From NCBI RefSeq assembly GCF_947172395.1, contig NC_069088.1, positions 1,753,501 to 1,817,500 on the forward strand: a stretch of 64,000 bases of DNA. Reading direction: 5' to 3'. The notes below the pieces were generated by a model. It ran no database searches. It saw only the letters and a list, made by a program, of their open reading frames with translations, and had not been told where the DNA came from. The stretch's first letter is position 1; every line of letters begins with the position of its first letter. A program made the position numbers and the translations under genes. The DNA comes from Bicyclus anynana (lineage: Eukaryota; Arthropoda; Insecta; Lepidoptera; Nymphalidae). Shown piece after piece: positions 51,354-62,288 of the stretch.

Positions 51354-52892
51354 TCTAGAATATATACCTAAATGATCGGATCGAATCTGTAGAGCTATTT
51401 ACTATACCTAACATTGACCTTAATGATTGATGGTCTTCACAACACGACAGTGTAAAATTTTAATTTGTCTCTAACGCGATAACTATAACAGCATTTAGTA
51501 CGACGTTTCTGTAGTACTAAATCGCTATGATATATTCATGTAGTTATTTACTCGTATATATATAAATGCACCTACCCACTCGTATTTCATAGTTTCAGCG
51601 AATGAAATCTAAAAATTCACCCTCCTTTAGAAATACCTACAATAACGCAGCTATTTTCGGAATAACCAAGCGAAATATACATTCAAAATGATTTTTTAAG
51701 GTTTCACCGCATACAAAGAGTATCGAATGTTTCGTGAATTTTGTTTTATCAGTAGGTATACCCTATATGAAGAAATGTGGTTTTGTTTTTAGTTTGACAA
51801 ATTATGGCAACCTACTGAATAATAGCAAAAAATCCTAAGAAGCACTTAACTGTTGGATTAAGAGTCTAATACAGGCAGTGAGTGATTCTTGAGACGGCGC
51901 GTGTTGTGAGGAGGTTCCTCACTCTGGAGCCCTGACCACCGGTTGCTTGGGCACTAAAATGTCCCGCATATAAATATAAATTTTTAATCGTGTTATATAT
52001 TTTATTTTTAAATCAACATTGTTAAAAATTAAAAAAAATTACTAATAAATAAATGAGAGCAAAAATTCTGGACTAATGTTATAAAAGCAAAACTTTGAAT
52101 TAGCTTCCCACGATTGTACCCAAAACTACAGCTTCTCTTAATACCGTTTTACAAATTATTATTGGTTGGAGAGGAAAATATATTAAAAATATCTCTAATA
52201 TTCTTGTACATCAAAGTTTCTCTGTTTCAAGTTGCAGCTTGGCTCAATTAAAAAAGTATGTTCTTAATTTGCTACTCGCGAAGTGTAGTAGCAAAAGGAG
52301 AGAATGTAAGCCCCGATAGAAGAATTTCAGAACAGTCGTAAAATGGCAAGATAATGCGGCATGATGTCGCAAACGTCTTAGCGTGGCAAAAGGAACTCGC
52401 TTCTTTTAAAAACTTCAGTTTTTCCCCTACCATTTGTTGTGTCGATACCAAAATGTAATCTGAATAAATGAAAATATAAATAACCTGTACCTACCGTGTA
52501 CCGTTAAATTCAGTATTACCACAAATTACCAGGAGTTTCGTGTAAGCATCATATATAGTGGTGCATAAAAAGTGTATACTTATCGAATATGTATATTACA
52601 GAGTGTCAGTCTATTCACTATTTTGGTTATTATTAACAACTTATTAAAATAAACTACAACTCAATTGACAAAATGTCAAAATGTTTGTTGTTTATTTTAA
52701 AAGACTGATGATATTTGCTCGGATCGAAAATTACCATCAAAAGTGCAAGGGATAAAAACACAGAGCCTATTACGTTATATAAATAATTATTTTTATTATG
52801 TGTGTAGATATAAAAATATTTTAAATAGTATATTTAAAAGTACAAGTTTCAATTAATCATGACGAAAATCAAGGTGCATCAATGTATTGGCA
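51354..52892. other. Mostly unique DNA
   Basis: GTCTATTCACTATTTTGGTT (about 52608) resembles blocks at 31609 and 41211. No gene or transposon terminus was found. Confidence 0.4.
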
Positions 52893-52990
52893 CCGCCTTG
52901 AAAGTGATCAGAAAGTAGCACGTATGATATTATTTTTCGGTTTTTAGTTTATTTTCTGAGTTTCAAGTCGATTAAATTATTTGTTTATAT
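52893..52990. repeat. Family E arm copy, diverged
   Basis: GGCACCGCCTTGAAAGTGAT, CAGAAAGTAGCACGTATGAT and ATTATTTTTCGGTTTTTAG follow the right arm of the foldback at 41919-42047. Confidence 0.65.
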
Positions 52991-53462
52991 TAAAATTTTA
53001 AGTTCGAGTTAAACTGGTAGCTACCTGTTTATACTCTTCGGTATCAAATCCACGGATAATGGTCTTAAAAAGAGACAAAAGGTTATAATTCCCCGAAACT
53101 CCGTAGACGTAATACATTTTTCGTGGAGATTATCTCTCGGATGGACCACTAATACCCTATCTTACTAACGAGCCGGGCATGGGATAATGAAAGAAAGGGA
53201 TTCGCATATGGCCTTTTATGTTTTCCGACATGAGGCCTGTGAGAGTAGGCCCATTATACAAATGGGATGACAATGTCTATTGTAGTTGCGAAATAAACAT
53301 GTTGCATATTACCAAATAGGTAATAGGTACTAATACTTTATTGATACTATTATGTTGTTCTCCATCGTACAAAGTGTTGGATTGTATGGTTCTCAGTTGT
53401 CAGTAGAAAAGGAAATGTATAATAAAATAATATCATCTAGAAAGATTGAGTCTGAAATAATC
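52991..53462. other. No recognisable feature
   Basis: No supported gene or repeat copy. Confidence 0.4.
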
Positions 53463-53702
53463 ACCATCATCATCATCATCATATCAGCCGATGAACGTCC
53501 ACTGCTGGGCATAGGCCTTTTGTAGGGACTTCTAAACATCAAGATCCTGAGCCACCTGCATCCAGCGAATCCCTGCGACTTGCTTGATGTCGTCAGTATT
53601 CATGGGGTCGACCAACACTGCGTTTTCTATTGCGGGGTCGCCATTACTTATTTACATATATTAATATCACCTTGGGACCCCAATGTTTATCGGCTCTTCA
53701 AA
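53463..53702 (-). pseudogene. RTE-type LINE 3' fragment with small insertion
   Basis: Repeated ATC tail, ATATCAGCCGATGAACGTCC, ACTGCTGGGCATAGGCC, CATCCAGCGAATCCCTGCGA and GGGGTCGACCAACACTGCG. About 30 AT-rich bases (about 53646-53673) interrupt the block before CACCTTGGGACCCC. Confidence 0.88.
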
Positions 53703-54144
53703 AAAAACCAAAATGTAATCCCTCTCTAGTTAGACCTACTCCATTGCGAGGTGTCTCCTCACATTTGTAAAATAATTACTTTTATTTAATGTTCTCTTTT
53801 TCAATTATGTAGTCGGTTTTTACAAATACAACAGAAAATAGTTCAACGGGCGGGGATCGAACTAATTGCCTCTCGGTGTTGAGTTTCCGCGGAGATATTC
53901 AGGATATAAATATAACTGCCTTTTGTATTTGACCTTGATTCGAACAGCAAAGTCAAAGTTTTCAAGATGTTAGCTAAAGATTATTTCTATAAGACTAACT
54001 GAAACTATTGTGTATGCACGTAGGTACGATTAGTTTTTCTTATGATTACTGATCGAATTAATAGCCAAGCTATATCTTCGATAAGTGTTATATTTTAATA
54101 TTTTCAAACATCATTAACAATCTATATTCGGGTCTTTGTTAAGA

Positions 54145-54315
54145 ACGGGTCTCCTCTCAGAATGAGAGGGGTTAAGCTAATAGACCACCATGCTGGTCTA
54201 GTGTAGGTTGGCAGACTTCACACACGTAGAGAATTAAAAAAAAATCCCAGGTATGCAGATTTCCTCACGATGATTTTCCTTCATCGGCTGAAACACGTGA
54301 TACATTCTTAAACAT
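54145..54315 (-). mobile_element. SINE-B 3' half
   Basis: GGGTCTCCTCTCAGAATGAG, GGTTGGCAGACTTCACAC, GATTTCCTCACGATGATTTT and GCTGAAACACGTGATACATT. The head is missing. Confidence 0.82.
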
Positions 54316-54588
54316 ATTAACTCTGAATAATTCTAACAGCAAATCAGCAAGCAGCTCTAGAAAGAGTGGTAAAAGCCAAAAATTATTATGTACAAAGCAT
54401 AGAGAATTAGGGTATGTATTATGATCACGTATTCAATATTAGTAGCGAGGCAAGATCAAAGGGCCCGCCGTGCAATATGCGAACAGCCCGACAGCGCTGA
54501 GTTAGCTGCCGATTCTTATGAGCCCGCCTTTGAATATATCTCGAATATTAACATTTTATTTCGCGCCACGATTGAGATCCGAACATAT

Positions 54589-54733
54589 TCATCATCATCA
54601 TATCAGCCGATGGACGTCCACTGCAGGACATAGGCCTTTTGTAGGGACTTCCAAACATCACGATACTGAGCCACATGCATCCAGCAAATCCCTGTGACTC
54701 GCTTGATGTCGTCAGTCCACCTGGTGGGGGGTG
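54589..54733 (-). pseudogene. RTE-type LINE 3' fragment
   Basis: Tail ATTCATCATCATCATATCAG, then GATGGACGTCCACTGCAGGA, GACTCGCTTGATGTCGTCAG and CCACCTGGTGGGGGG. It stops at the point reached by other short copies. Confidence 0.9.
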
Positions 54734-55814
54734 AGCATGATCATATTACTTTAGTTAAAATTGAGATAGAAGAGGCCAAAAACATAGCCTCATGGTAAGT
54801 GGAAAATCATCGACTATAAACAGAGCCACACTTTTGTGCAAGGCCTGTGTTAATTATTAACCTGAGACGAATGTGTTGAATCTCAAGTGTCTGCGATTAC
54901 ACTTGCAACCATATCCTTATGACCGGGAATACATAAATGCTGGTTGGTAACAGAAATAAGAATGGTTAGCTAGTACTTCCCTGAGCGAAATCTGTCTTAT
55001 TAGCTCATCTATTACTGAAACCAATAGCTTTAGTAGCTTAAGTTAGTAAGTCTGTCAGTCAGTAACGATAAATAAATAAATATTGCCAGTGATAGCCAGA
55101 ATTCGTGATTTTATAAAAGCTGAGTCAGCATACGCTCCTACCATAGTTAAGTGTGGGATGCAACATATAGTTTGAACCGTGGTTAATTAGGGAGGTAGCA
55201 GAGTTCAAGTTTCCAGACCCGTAACCAACCCAGTATAAAACGTTTCTTTTTTATATTTTCCTCGACAAAAATCAATGAAATCATTTTCCTAGTAACCAAT
55301 ACAAAACCAACTGAGCTTCGGGTCACCAGCTAAGGGTTGCCACGTAGCGAAGTGTCGTGGACTTGGACAACTGTGGATCTGCATTTTTGAAATTTACAAC
55401 CTCCTAATGCCACCATAACCCAAACTCCATAATTGCCATACTATGGAACAAGTGTGAGCTGACAAACTCTTGCTCGACGAAGATCTCGCCCTCACAGGCC
55501 GTAGAGCAAGAGATGTAGAATGCAATCAACCAGTGGCTAGAGGCGAGTGTTGACAGTTGGAAGCGACGACGGCAAACAGAGCGCGGCATCACGTTTTCAA
55601 TTTGCGCCCGACACTCCGTCCGCTAAATATTAATATTACAAACATCAATAGTTTATCGCATACCAATGCTACTGTGGACGGGGTATCCCACATATTAGAT
55701 GGATTGGACATCACCCTAAACCCATTATCCCAGTAGACAGTGTAGGAGATACGTAGCGGTAGGCAGGTCTACCCTGAAGGTGAAGAAGGTGAGGATATGT
55801 GTACCTAGCCTAGT
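54734..55814. other. Mostly unique DNA
   Basis: GC-richer stretches lie at about 55310-55380 and 55480-55620. A 62-codon reverse frame at 55404-55592 has no recognisable domain. No feature supported. Confidence 0.4.
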
Positions 55815-56130
55815 TTTTTTTTATTCTTTACAAGTTAGCCCTTGACTACAATCTCACCTGATGGTAAGTGATGATGCAGTCTACGATGGAAGCGGGCTCA
55901 CTTGTTAGGAGTAGGATGAAAATCCACACTCTTTTCAGTTTCTACACGACATCGTACAGGAACGCTAAATCGCTTGGCGGTACGTCTTTGCCGGTAGGGT
56001 GGTAACAAGCCATGGCCGAAGCCTCCCACCTGACCTGGACCAATTAAGAAAATCTCAATCTGCCCAGCTGGGGATCGAACCCAGGACCTCCGTTTTGTAA
56101 ATCCACCGCACTTCGCCACGTAGGCCGTCA
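55815..56130 (-). mobile_element. SINE-A, full length
   Basis: The plus strand runs from a T run and ATTCTTTACAAGTTAGCC through CTCACCTGATGGTAAGTGAT, GATGAAAATCCACACTC, CTTTGCCGGTAGGGTGGTAA and GGGGATCGAACCCAGGACC to CGCCACGTAGGCCGTC. A short deletion lies in the CACCAGCCAGACCTGG region. Confidence 0.92.
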
Positions 56131-56204
56131 AGACTGTACCTTATACGAGCTATAATAATTATGACGTCTTTACATAACGATTAGATCAGGTCAGTCGCCT
56201 TTTA

Positions 56205-56345
56205 GTAGTCATTTTCATTAATTCTGCGAACTTATATTTTTAATAATAATTTTATTTTTCTTTGATTGTGTAAGTGCCTTAAGTTCCTCAATGGAACCTC
56301 AACGGCATCACCGAGGGTTTAGTAATAAAGCCATTGTTGTATTGC
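56205..56345 (+). repeat. Possible retroelement 3' end
   Basis: GTGTAAGTGCCTTAAGTTCC, TCAATGGAACCTCAACGGCA, GAGGGTTTAGTAATAAAGCC then ATTGTTGTATTG. An AATAAAG-type signal is present but no second copy exists in the window. Confidence 0.3.
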
Positions 56346-56679
56346 AAAGGATATGTATTTTACTTGACTTAATATGATTTTGCAATTTGTTCCACCCTTA
56401 AACCACCGAGCTATGGCGGTCTCATTATCCTATGAGACGAACTAAACAGTGTGAACAGAAACATCCTTTAATTTAAAACATATTATGTGTTTAAACTTAA
56501 CAACAACACAAGGAATAAGTAAAGTTTCTCGAATCACAAACACAAGAGATGCGAGTGGGGAAAACACTTTGCATAGAGCACTTTCTTATAGAAAACATTA
56601 ACCGCTCACGGCAATTAATTTAAATCTAAAGCCTATTTTAATACTATTAATTAATGTCTTTTTTCGATTTAACGTAAGT
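56346..56679. other. No recognisable feature
   Basis: No supported gene or repeat copy. Confidence 0.4.
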
Positions 56680-56885
56680 GTCCACTGATCCGCATCGTAC
56701 GTATCGGACACATCGCATCAAATAGATTTTTGTATTCTTTTTATAGAAAATCACACAAGTGCGTCCACTGATCCGCATCGTGCGAATATGGCATATAGCA
56801 ATTTAACATCGAACGGATTTTATGTACCGTAAAATTAAAATTCGATTTAATGCGATGTGTCCGTTGAGTACAGTGCGGATCTATG
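56680..56885. mobile_element. MITE-like element with inverted ends and inner direct repeat
   Basis: The left end GATCCGCATCGTACGTATCG..GACACATCGCATCAAAT (56687-56723) pairs with the right end ATTTAATGCGATGTGTCC..GTGCGGATC (56845-56881), with several mismatches. GTCCACTGATCCGCATCGT occurs twice, perfectly (56680-56698 and 56763-56781). No open frame. Target duplication not resolved. Confidence 0.7.
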
Positions 56886-57054
56886 CACGTCTACCATTAC
56901 ACAAATATAAGAAAAACCGGACGTAAGAAAAAAGTCAAAGTAAATAAAATTCTGAGATTATTTTGAGAGACGGATGTGGATTTTCGAGGTAGCAGATTTC
57001 AACGGCTCAGATTCGCAATCGTCTAAATGTAAAACGTATTTTTATTAATTATTG

Positions 57055-57172
57055 TAAGTGTGGGGTAAGCATGTTTCCCATCGCCTGATACTTAGCTTAA
57101 TTTGGTAATTCGCTAGATTTCCCTTCAAGCTAAGCCTACCTGATATAAACGAATTTTGATTTTGATTATTTT
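57055..57172 (+). mobile_element. LINE-like 3'-end fragment
   Basis: GTGTGGGGTAAGCATGTTTC..AAGCTAAGCCTACC..TATAAACGAA followed by a TTTTGATTTTGATTATTTTT tail. Confidence 0.4.
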
Positions 57173-57199
57173 TTCGTATGCTACGAAGAGCTGACGAAG

Positions 57200-57601
57200 G
57201 TGGTGGTTGTACTATGCCTAGGGAAATCTTTAAAAATTAATTTGATTTCAAGCCACATAAAAGCTTGTGAGAGTATCTGCACCGTCAGTATTCTACGTTC
57301 ATTGAAGAAATTCGAAACAAAGCGTCAAGTTTCAAAGCAACAGATGTTAGGGACCCGGTTTAATGAAATAAGGAGCGGACCGCGTAAAGGGCGCCAGCGT
57401 AAGGGCACCAGAGAAAATAACTCCGTTACGTATTCAAAGGGTTTGAAAAATCATATTTCACTCGGTAATCCGACAGAATTTAGCCAATTTACCTTCATTT
57501 CTTTTCTTTGCCTCGTAATATTAACATTGATATTCAGCCGAGGGTCGGGAAAGTACTTGGAGATTTCCAAACGATTCCGTTTATCTTCCGCCGTCAAATG
57601 A
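57200..57601 (+). other. Unassigned 133-codon open frame
   Basis: This is the longest frame in the window without transposon similarity. It is lysine/arginine-rich in the middle (GPRKGRQRKGTREN, about residues 72-85) and has one hydrophobic stretch (FISFLCLVILTLIFS, about residues 99-113) that could span a membrane. No recognised motif, no conserved repeat copy and no signal peptide. In AT-rich non-coding DNA a frame this long can arise by chance, so I do not call it a gene. Confidence 0.12.
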
Positions 57602-57784
57602 GTTATGATGTTTCACGTGCAAGCTCGACTTTTGTATAAAAGCAGTGCTGATCATCAATACATATTAATGTCTGGGCGACCGAGTTTGGTTGTGTTTGCT
57701 GTAATGTCATTTTTCGTAGAAAATGCTAAACCAGACACAACGGTCAGTGTTTCAGGGTTAGCACGCACTGTGAAATGAATGAGA

Positions 57785-57966
57785 TAGAGCCGTGATAGCT
57801 CTGGGCTATAACCTCAGCTTTCGATTTGGAGGACGTAGGTAGATCCGGTCCAAGGCATGCTTCTCCAACTTTTTCGTTGTGTGCATTTTAAGAAATTAAA
57901 TCAAACGGTGAAGGATAAACATCGTGCGGAAATCTGCATTCCTGAGAATTTTCTTAATTCTCAGTT
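57785..57966 (+). mobile_element. SINE-B 5' half
   Basis: Head GAGCCGTGATAGCTCTGGGC, a damaged B-box in GGTAGATCCGGTCC, TGTGCATTTTAAGAAATTAA, ATCGTGCGGAAATCTGCATT and GAGAATTTTCTTAATTCTCA. The 3' half and tail are absent. Confidence 0.82.
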
Positions 57967-58916
57967 CATTGTTGAACATTCATTTGACTATAAAGGAGAA
58001 TGCCAGATCCTGACCCAGTTCTGACTTAGAAATTTGCGGAAAATGTAAATGTACTAAAAATATCCAATTTTTAAATAATTGTTTTTTAATAAACCATTTT
58101 TACTGTTAAACTCCGAAATAAAAATCTGCCAAAAAAGTTATTAAATCCATTTCGTTATTTCCTCTTAGCAGACATTGTTTACTTATTTTTTAAAAACCTT
58201 ATTTCGACTTTGGGTTCGAGCCTTTTAAAGCGTTTTTATTCCATTTTAGTCACTTTAGGTTCGAAACGGCTAGAATCCAGTGCTGCGAAGTCTGATCAAA
58301 ATGTAAAAATAAACTGTCATAACACTGTCCAACTGTCAGAACACGTAATAGTCACCTCAAATTAATTTGAAAATAACAAAATCACGCTTGTTTTAATGCC
58401 TATGTGTATTTACAAAAGAACAATCGTCGTGATTGGTTTTTTGTAAATGCACAAATATTGATATTATTAATTATCTATTTCATAATAAACTGCACATACT
58501 TAACCTTAAAATCAAACTTCAACTTAGATTTATTTTTATATCCCTAGTTTTGTGGGGTTAAAAGGTAATTTTTGTTTAATAGTACAAACAATCCAATAAA
58601 ATGATATATAATATATTGATGCAAATCATTTTTTTTTAGTGGGTTAAACTTCTATACATTATCTGGCATTGTCCTTTCCTCTTTTTTAGCGCCTCATTTT
58701 TATGCACTAGTATCACATCTAACAGTATTTAATATCATTGATTAGTAAAGATGAATATAAGTAGGCTGACAAATTTCAAGCTTTTAGAAAACTATACAAA
58801 GTTCTGGACAACACAGGCTTAAAATTTAAATAAATTACAAATTATACAGATTTGTTTACTGATGTTTTTAGTGTTAAAATAATATTATTCTAAGCTGTTT
58901 TTTTTATTAATTTTTT
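57967..58916. other. No recognisable feature
   Basis: AT-rich. GGTTCGAGCC and GGTTCGAAACGG near 58211 and 58259 resemble B-boxes, but no SINE can be drawn. Confidence 0.4.
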
Positions 58917-59106
58917 ATTTTTATTCTTTACAAGTTAACCCTTGACTACAATCTCACCTGATGGTAAGTGATGAGAGGATAAGAGGAGGATGAAAATCTA
59001 CACCCTTTCGGTTTCTACACGGCATCGTGCCGGAACGCTAAATCGCTTGGCGGTACGTCTTTGCCAGTAGGGTGGTAACTACGATCGAAGCCTCCCACCA
59101 GCCAAT
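58917..59106 (-). mobile_element. SINE-A body, head missing
   Basis: TTTACAAGTTAACCCTTGAC, CTCACCTGATGGTAAGTGAT, GGTTTCTACACGGCATCGTG, GCTTGGCGGTACGTCTTTGC and GAAGCCTCCCACCAGCCA. Confidence 0.9.
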
Positions 59107-60401
59107 TTATAAGCAATCAGAAACGTATCGTAGAAAATTACATTGCTATGGAATATTGTTATGTTGCTGCTACGAGATATTACGTGAATCGACACACAAA
59201 CAAATCAGAGTTATGTTTATTCTATAGACAAACAAACAAACAGACGGCCGCCGCAAGCCTCAACAATTTGGCCTCCGTTTGAAATGTTTACTTACAAAAC
59301 TACCAAGATCTATTTGCGTCCCGACTAACTCTATTTTCTTAGAAATAAAGTTCAGTTTACAGATTACCGCATGACATTGTTTTGTTTAGAATTTGGACCA
59401 ACATAACTTTTCTTTGGTAAACACACCTATTTTTAAGACAATAGGGCATAAAGTTACATATTTTGCCGGAAGGGATAACTGGTATAAACTTTAGTTTTCA
59501 GCCGTGGTACAACCGTTTTCACAGATAACATCCTTTTATTCTGTTTGAGAAACAAATATAGCTATATTAAGTTTGTTTTACAATATTCACTGAAAAAACT
59601 AAAAATACGATATATCTGTAGAGTTTGAAAATAGATTTATTGGTTATGAAAAATGAATGATGAATAAAAACGGATATCTAGTTTTATAGCTATACTTTTA
59701 TCACATGACTAGCAGTGTTTTTAGAATGATTCTGGTCATAGATTACTTATTAAAAGTTGAACGTAGAGGTTTTTAAGTAGGTAATCTTTTAAATATTCTC
59801 TAATAAGAGTTTATCTTTTTACCGGCTGGTTTTAAGGTCTGGTGTCTGGTCTGTCTGTCTGTCTGTTTGCTAATCTCTGAAATGGCTGAACTGATTTTTA
59901 TGGGACTTTCACTGGCAGATAGCTGATATTATAAAGAGTACCATAAACTTGAACTACTAGTCTGATAGTTATGGTCTGTTATTTAATATTTTAAACCTAA
60001 CGTTTACAACACCTGACAAAGCAGGTGTTTCGAACATTTTACATATTTTATTATTTATCACCTACCTTACCTTAAACCTTATATACAATTTTGTTACTCC
60101 TCCCAAAGGTTATATGTACAATTAATCTGCACCTACAGAAAACGCCATCAAATTTCCCTCTGCCGTACAAATATAAGGTGACGCGATCCAATATCAGGAG
60201 GCCGTCCCATTGGCCGGAACTATGATACCTACTCGACTGCAATTAGCATCTCTTCCGCCGCCCGAGGCAGCCGACAAATCACTTTTCAGCCCTTGAGATC
60301 TAGTAGCAATATATATCAACGGGTCAAAGAGTTGGAACGATTATTTTTAACAAATTATTTCTCTTTTATAAAATGCCTAATACATCACAACAATACCTCT
60401 C
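59107..60401. other. Mostly unique AT-rich DNA
   Basis: GTCTGTCTGTCTGTTTGCTA (about 59854) with AATCTCTGAAATGGCTGAAC resembles a dispersed element, but ends are unclear. No gene supported. Confidence 0.4.
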
Positions 60402-60550
60402 GTTATCATCATCATATCAGCTGATGGACTCCACTTCAGGACATAGGCCTTTAGTAGGGATTTCCAAACATCACGATCCTGCATCCAAGGAATCCCTGCG
60501 ACTCGCTTGAAGTCGTCAGTCCACCAGCTGGTAGGGGGTCGACCAACACT
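60402..60550 (-). pseudogene. RTE-type LINE C-terminal end
   Basis: The reverse strand encodes VGRPPTSWWTDDFKRVAGIP then WMQDRDVWKSLLKAYVLKW. This is the clearest readable copy of the C-terminus in the window and supports assigning the other fragments to the family. The tail on + is TATCATCATCATATCAG. A frame of 84 codons extends upstream by chance into unrelated sequence. Confidence 0.9.
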
Positions 60551-60863
60551 ATGTAATATATCAAGTGAAGCTAAGGTGTGGAATTCTATTTCGGCGTCTG
60601 GAAACACTCCTGCTACCTTCCAATTAAACACTTACAAGATAAGAGTGAATAGGCATTTTCGTCACTTTCTTAGACTTCATCATTGATTTCCACTAGACAT
60701 GATTGTACGCAAGTATCGTACTCATTTTAGCCATAAAGTAATTATTAATAAATAATAATTAAATAGTAGTCAAACGCTTACATATCTTAAGTCGTATGAT
60801 ACTTATCTTAAGTCATATGATACATTTCAGTGTGCTTAGTGGGACTTTTCAATATTTTCATAC
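60551..60863. other. No recognisable feature
   Basis: CTTAAGTC(G/A)TATGATAC is repeated at about 60787 and 60809. Nothing else supported. Confidence 0.4.
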
Positions 60864-60987
60864 TGATACTATCGCATTGACATAAACGCGAATTTATATG
60901 TAATTAAATTAGTTGTGCAGTAGTGCCACTAGATGGCGCTGTTTAAAATCCTTAGAAATTCGTGTTTCCGTTAACGCGATAGTATCA
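60864..60987. mobile_element. 124-bp MITE-like element containing a CTCF-like core
   Basis: The ends 60864-60895 (TGATACTATCGCATTGACAT..) and 60956-60987 are inverted repeats, 27 of 32 positions pairing. In the middle CCACTAGATGGCGCT (60926-60940) matches the core of the CTCF binding motif. Confidence 0.7.
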
Positions 60988-61342
60988 AACGGCCACTAGG
61001 TCCTCTTTTAGCAATGACTTGGGGACTTATTTCACTGCTTTCCATCTTTTGTATATATTTTTAAATGTATGTGTCTTGACCTTTGCGTATCTGTTTTATA
61101 TTCTTTGGCACATTGAGTAGGGTGACCAAATTAGACGGAGAGAGGGCCCCGCGCGGGTAACAACCATAAAATTACTTATGAGAGGGTCGGTGGGCAGATA
61201 TTGAATCACTATGGAATGCATGGGATATTTTGCGCCTCGTGGAACAGTGTCTGAATCAATTTAGGACCAATTGCTAGAGCAAGGGGATAAACGACCAAAT
61301 GGCTATGTATAAGAGGCGTAAAACTTATGAATAAGATAAATT
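60988..61342. other. No recognisable feature
   Basis: No supported gene or repeat copy. Confidence 0.4.
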
Positions 61343-61530
61343 ACGCAGAGATACTCCCAGCAACGCCGATTGAGTGACTCTTTAGGCCTTCTTACGAGAC
61401 TTATAGTAGCATCATCAGTATCAGCCTATTGTTAACGGCCCATGAAAGGAGGGCCAGGTCTTCCTTACTGGAGTGGTGTTAAGGAACTTAGACTTATCAC
61501 GTTTCTCCAATGCGGTTATATTTAAGCGAA
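61343..61530 (-). repeat. Short RTE piece joined to a SINE-C tail piece
   Basis: 61343-61405 (ACGCAGAGATACTCCCAGCA, GAGTGACTCTTTAGGCC) is an internal RTE block. 61412-61475 (CATCATCAGTATCAGCCTAT, TTAACGGCCCATG, GAGGGCCAGGTCTTCC) is a reversed SINE-C tail. Confidence 0.65.
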
Positions 61531-61582
61531 TTAGCGATTTAGCGTAACGGTACGATGCCGTGTAGAAACCGAAAGGAGTGTG
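61526..61582 (+). repeat. SINE-A middle fragment
   Basis: GCGATTTAGCGTAACGGTAC then GATGCCGTGTAGAAACCGAA. Confidence 0.8.
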
Positions 61583-62061
61583 GGTTGTGTGAGAAATTTT
61601 ACTAAAAACTTAGGTGAAACAAAAGCTCAGAATTATTTCATAACCTGACCCAGAACTTGAGCGAAGGATCTGATCTGAAGACATATAGAATAGCCACTGG
61701 TTCAACGAAACAGTTCATCATCATCATGACATCATCAGTAGCACAATTTCCAATTAATTTATTAATTAAATGTCAGAGAAATTCGGTGGCTTTTAATTTA
61801 TAAAAGCGTCCGAGTCATAGAAGGCATGTCTTTAACGTTAACAAGTGTCCAGTCTGTCAGATCTGTATTCAGTAGAAAAAGTCCGATAATAGCAGATGAT
61901 CGAAGTCGTTACTACTTCAATATTTGTAATGGCGCGCGATCCAATCTCGACTGATAGCTTGCTGTTGCATTTTATACTCCTCTACACGTGGAGTTGATGG
62001 TTTTGACAGTAAGTTGTTAAATTCTAAAAAAATGTACTTTTTATTCCGTCACTATGTAAAA
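61583..62061. other. No recognisable feature
   Basis: No supported gene or repeat copy. Confidence 0.4.
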
Positions 62062-62288
62062 CCTGGCTGGTGGGAGGCTTCGGCCTCCGCCACCACCACC
62101 CTACCGGCAAAGACGTACCGCCAAGTGATTTAGCGTTCCGGTGCGATATTATGTAGCAAACTGAAAGGGCTGTTGGTTTTCATCCTCCTTCTAATAAAAT
62201 GACCCGCTTCCATCTAAGTCTGCATCATCATTTACCATCAGGTGAGATTGTAAACAAAGGCTTACCTACTTGTAAAGAATAAAAAAAA
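62062..62288 (+). mobile_element. SINE-A body, head missing
   Basis: CCTGGCTGGTGGGAGGCTTC, CACCCTACCGGCAAAGACGT, ACCGCCAAGTGATTTAGCG, TTTACCATCAGGTGAGATTG and CTTGTAAAGAATAAAAAAA. Confidence 0.92.
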
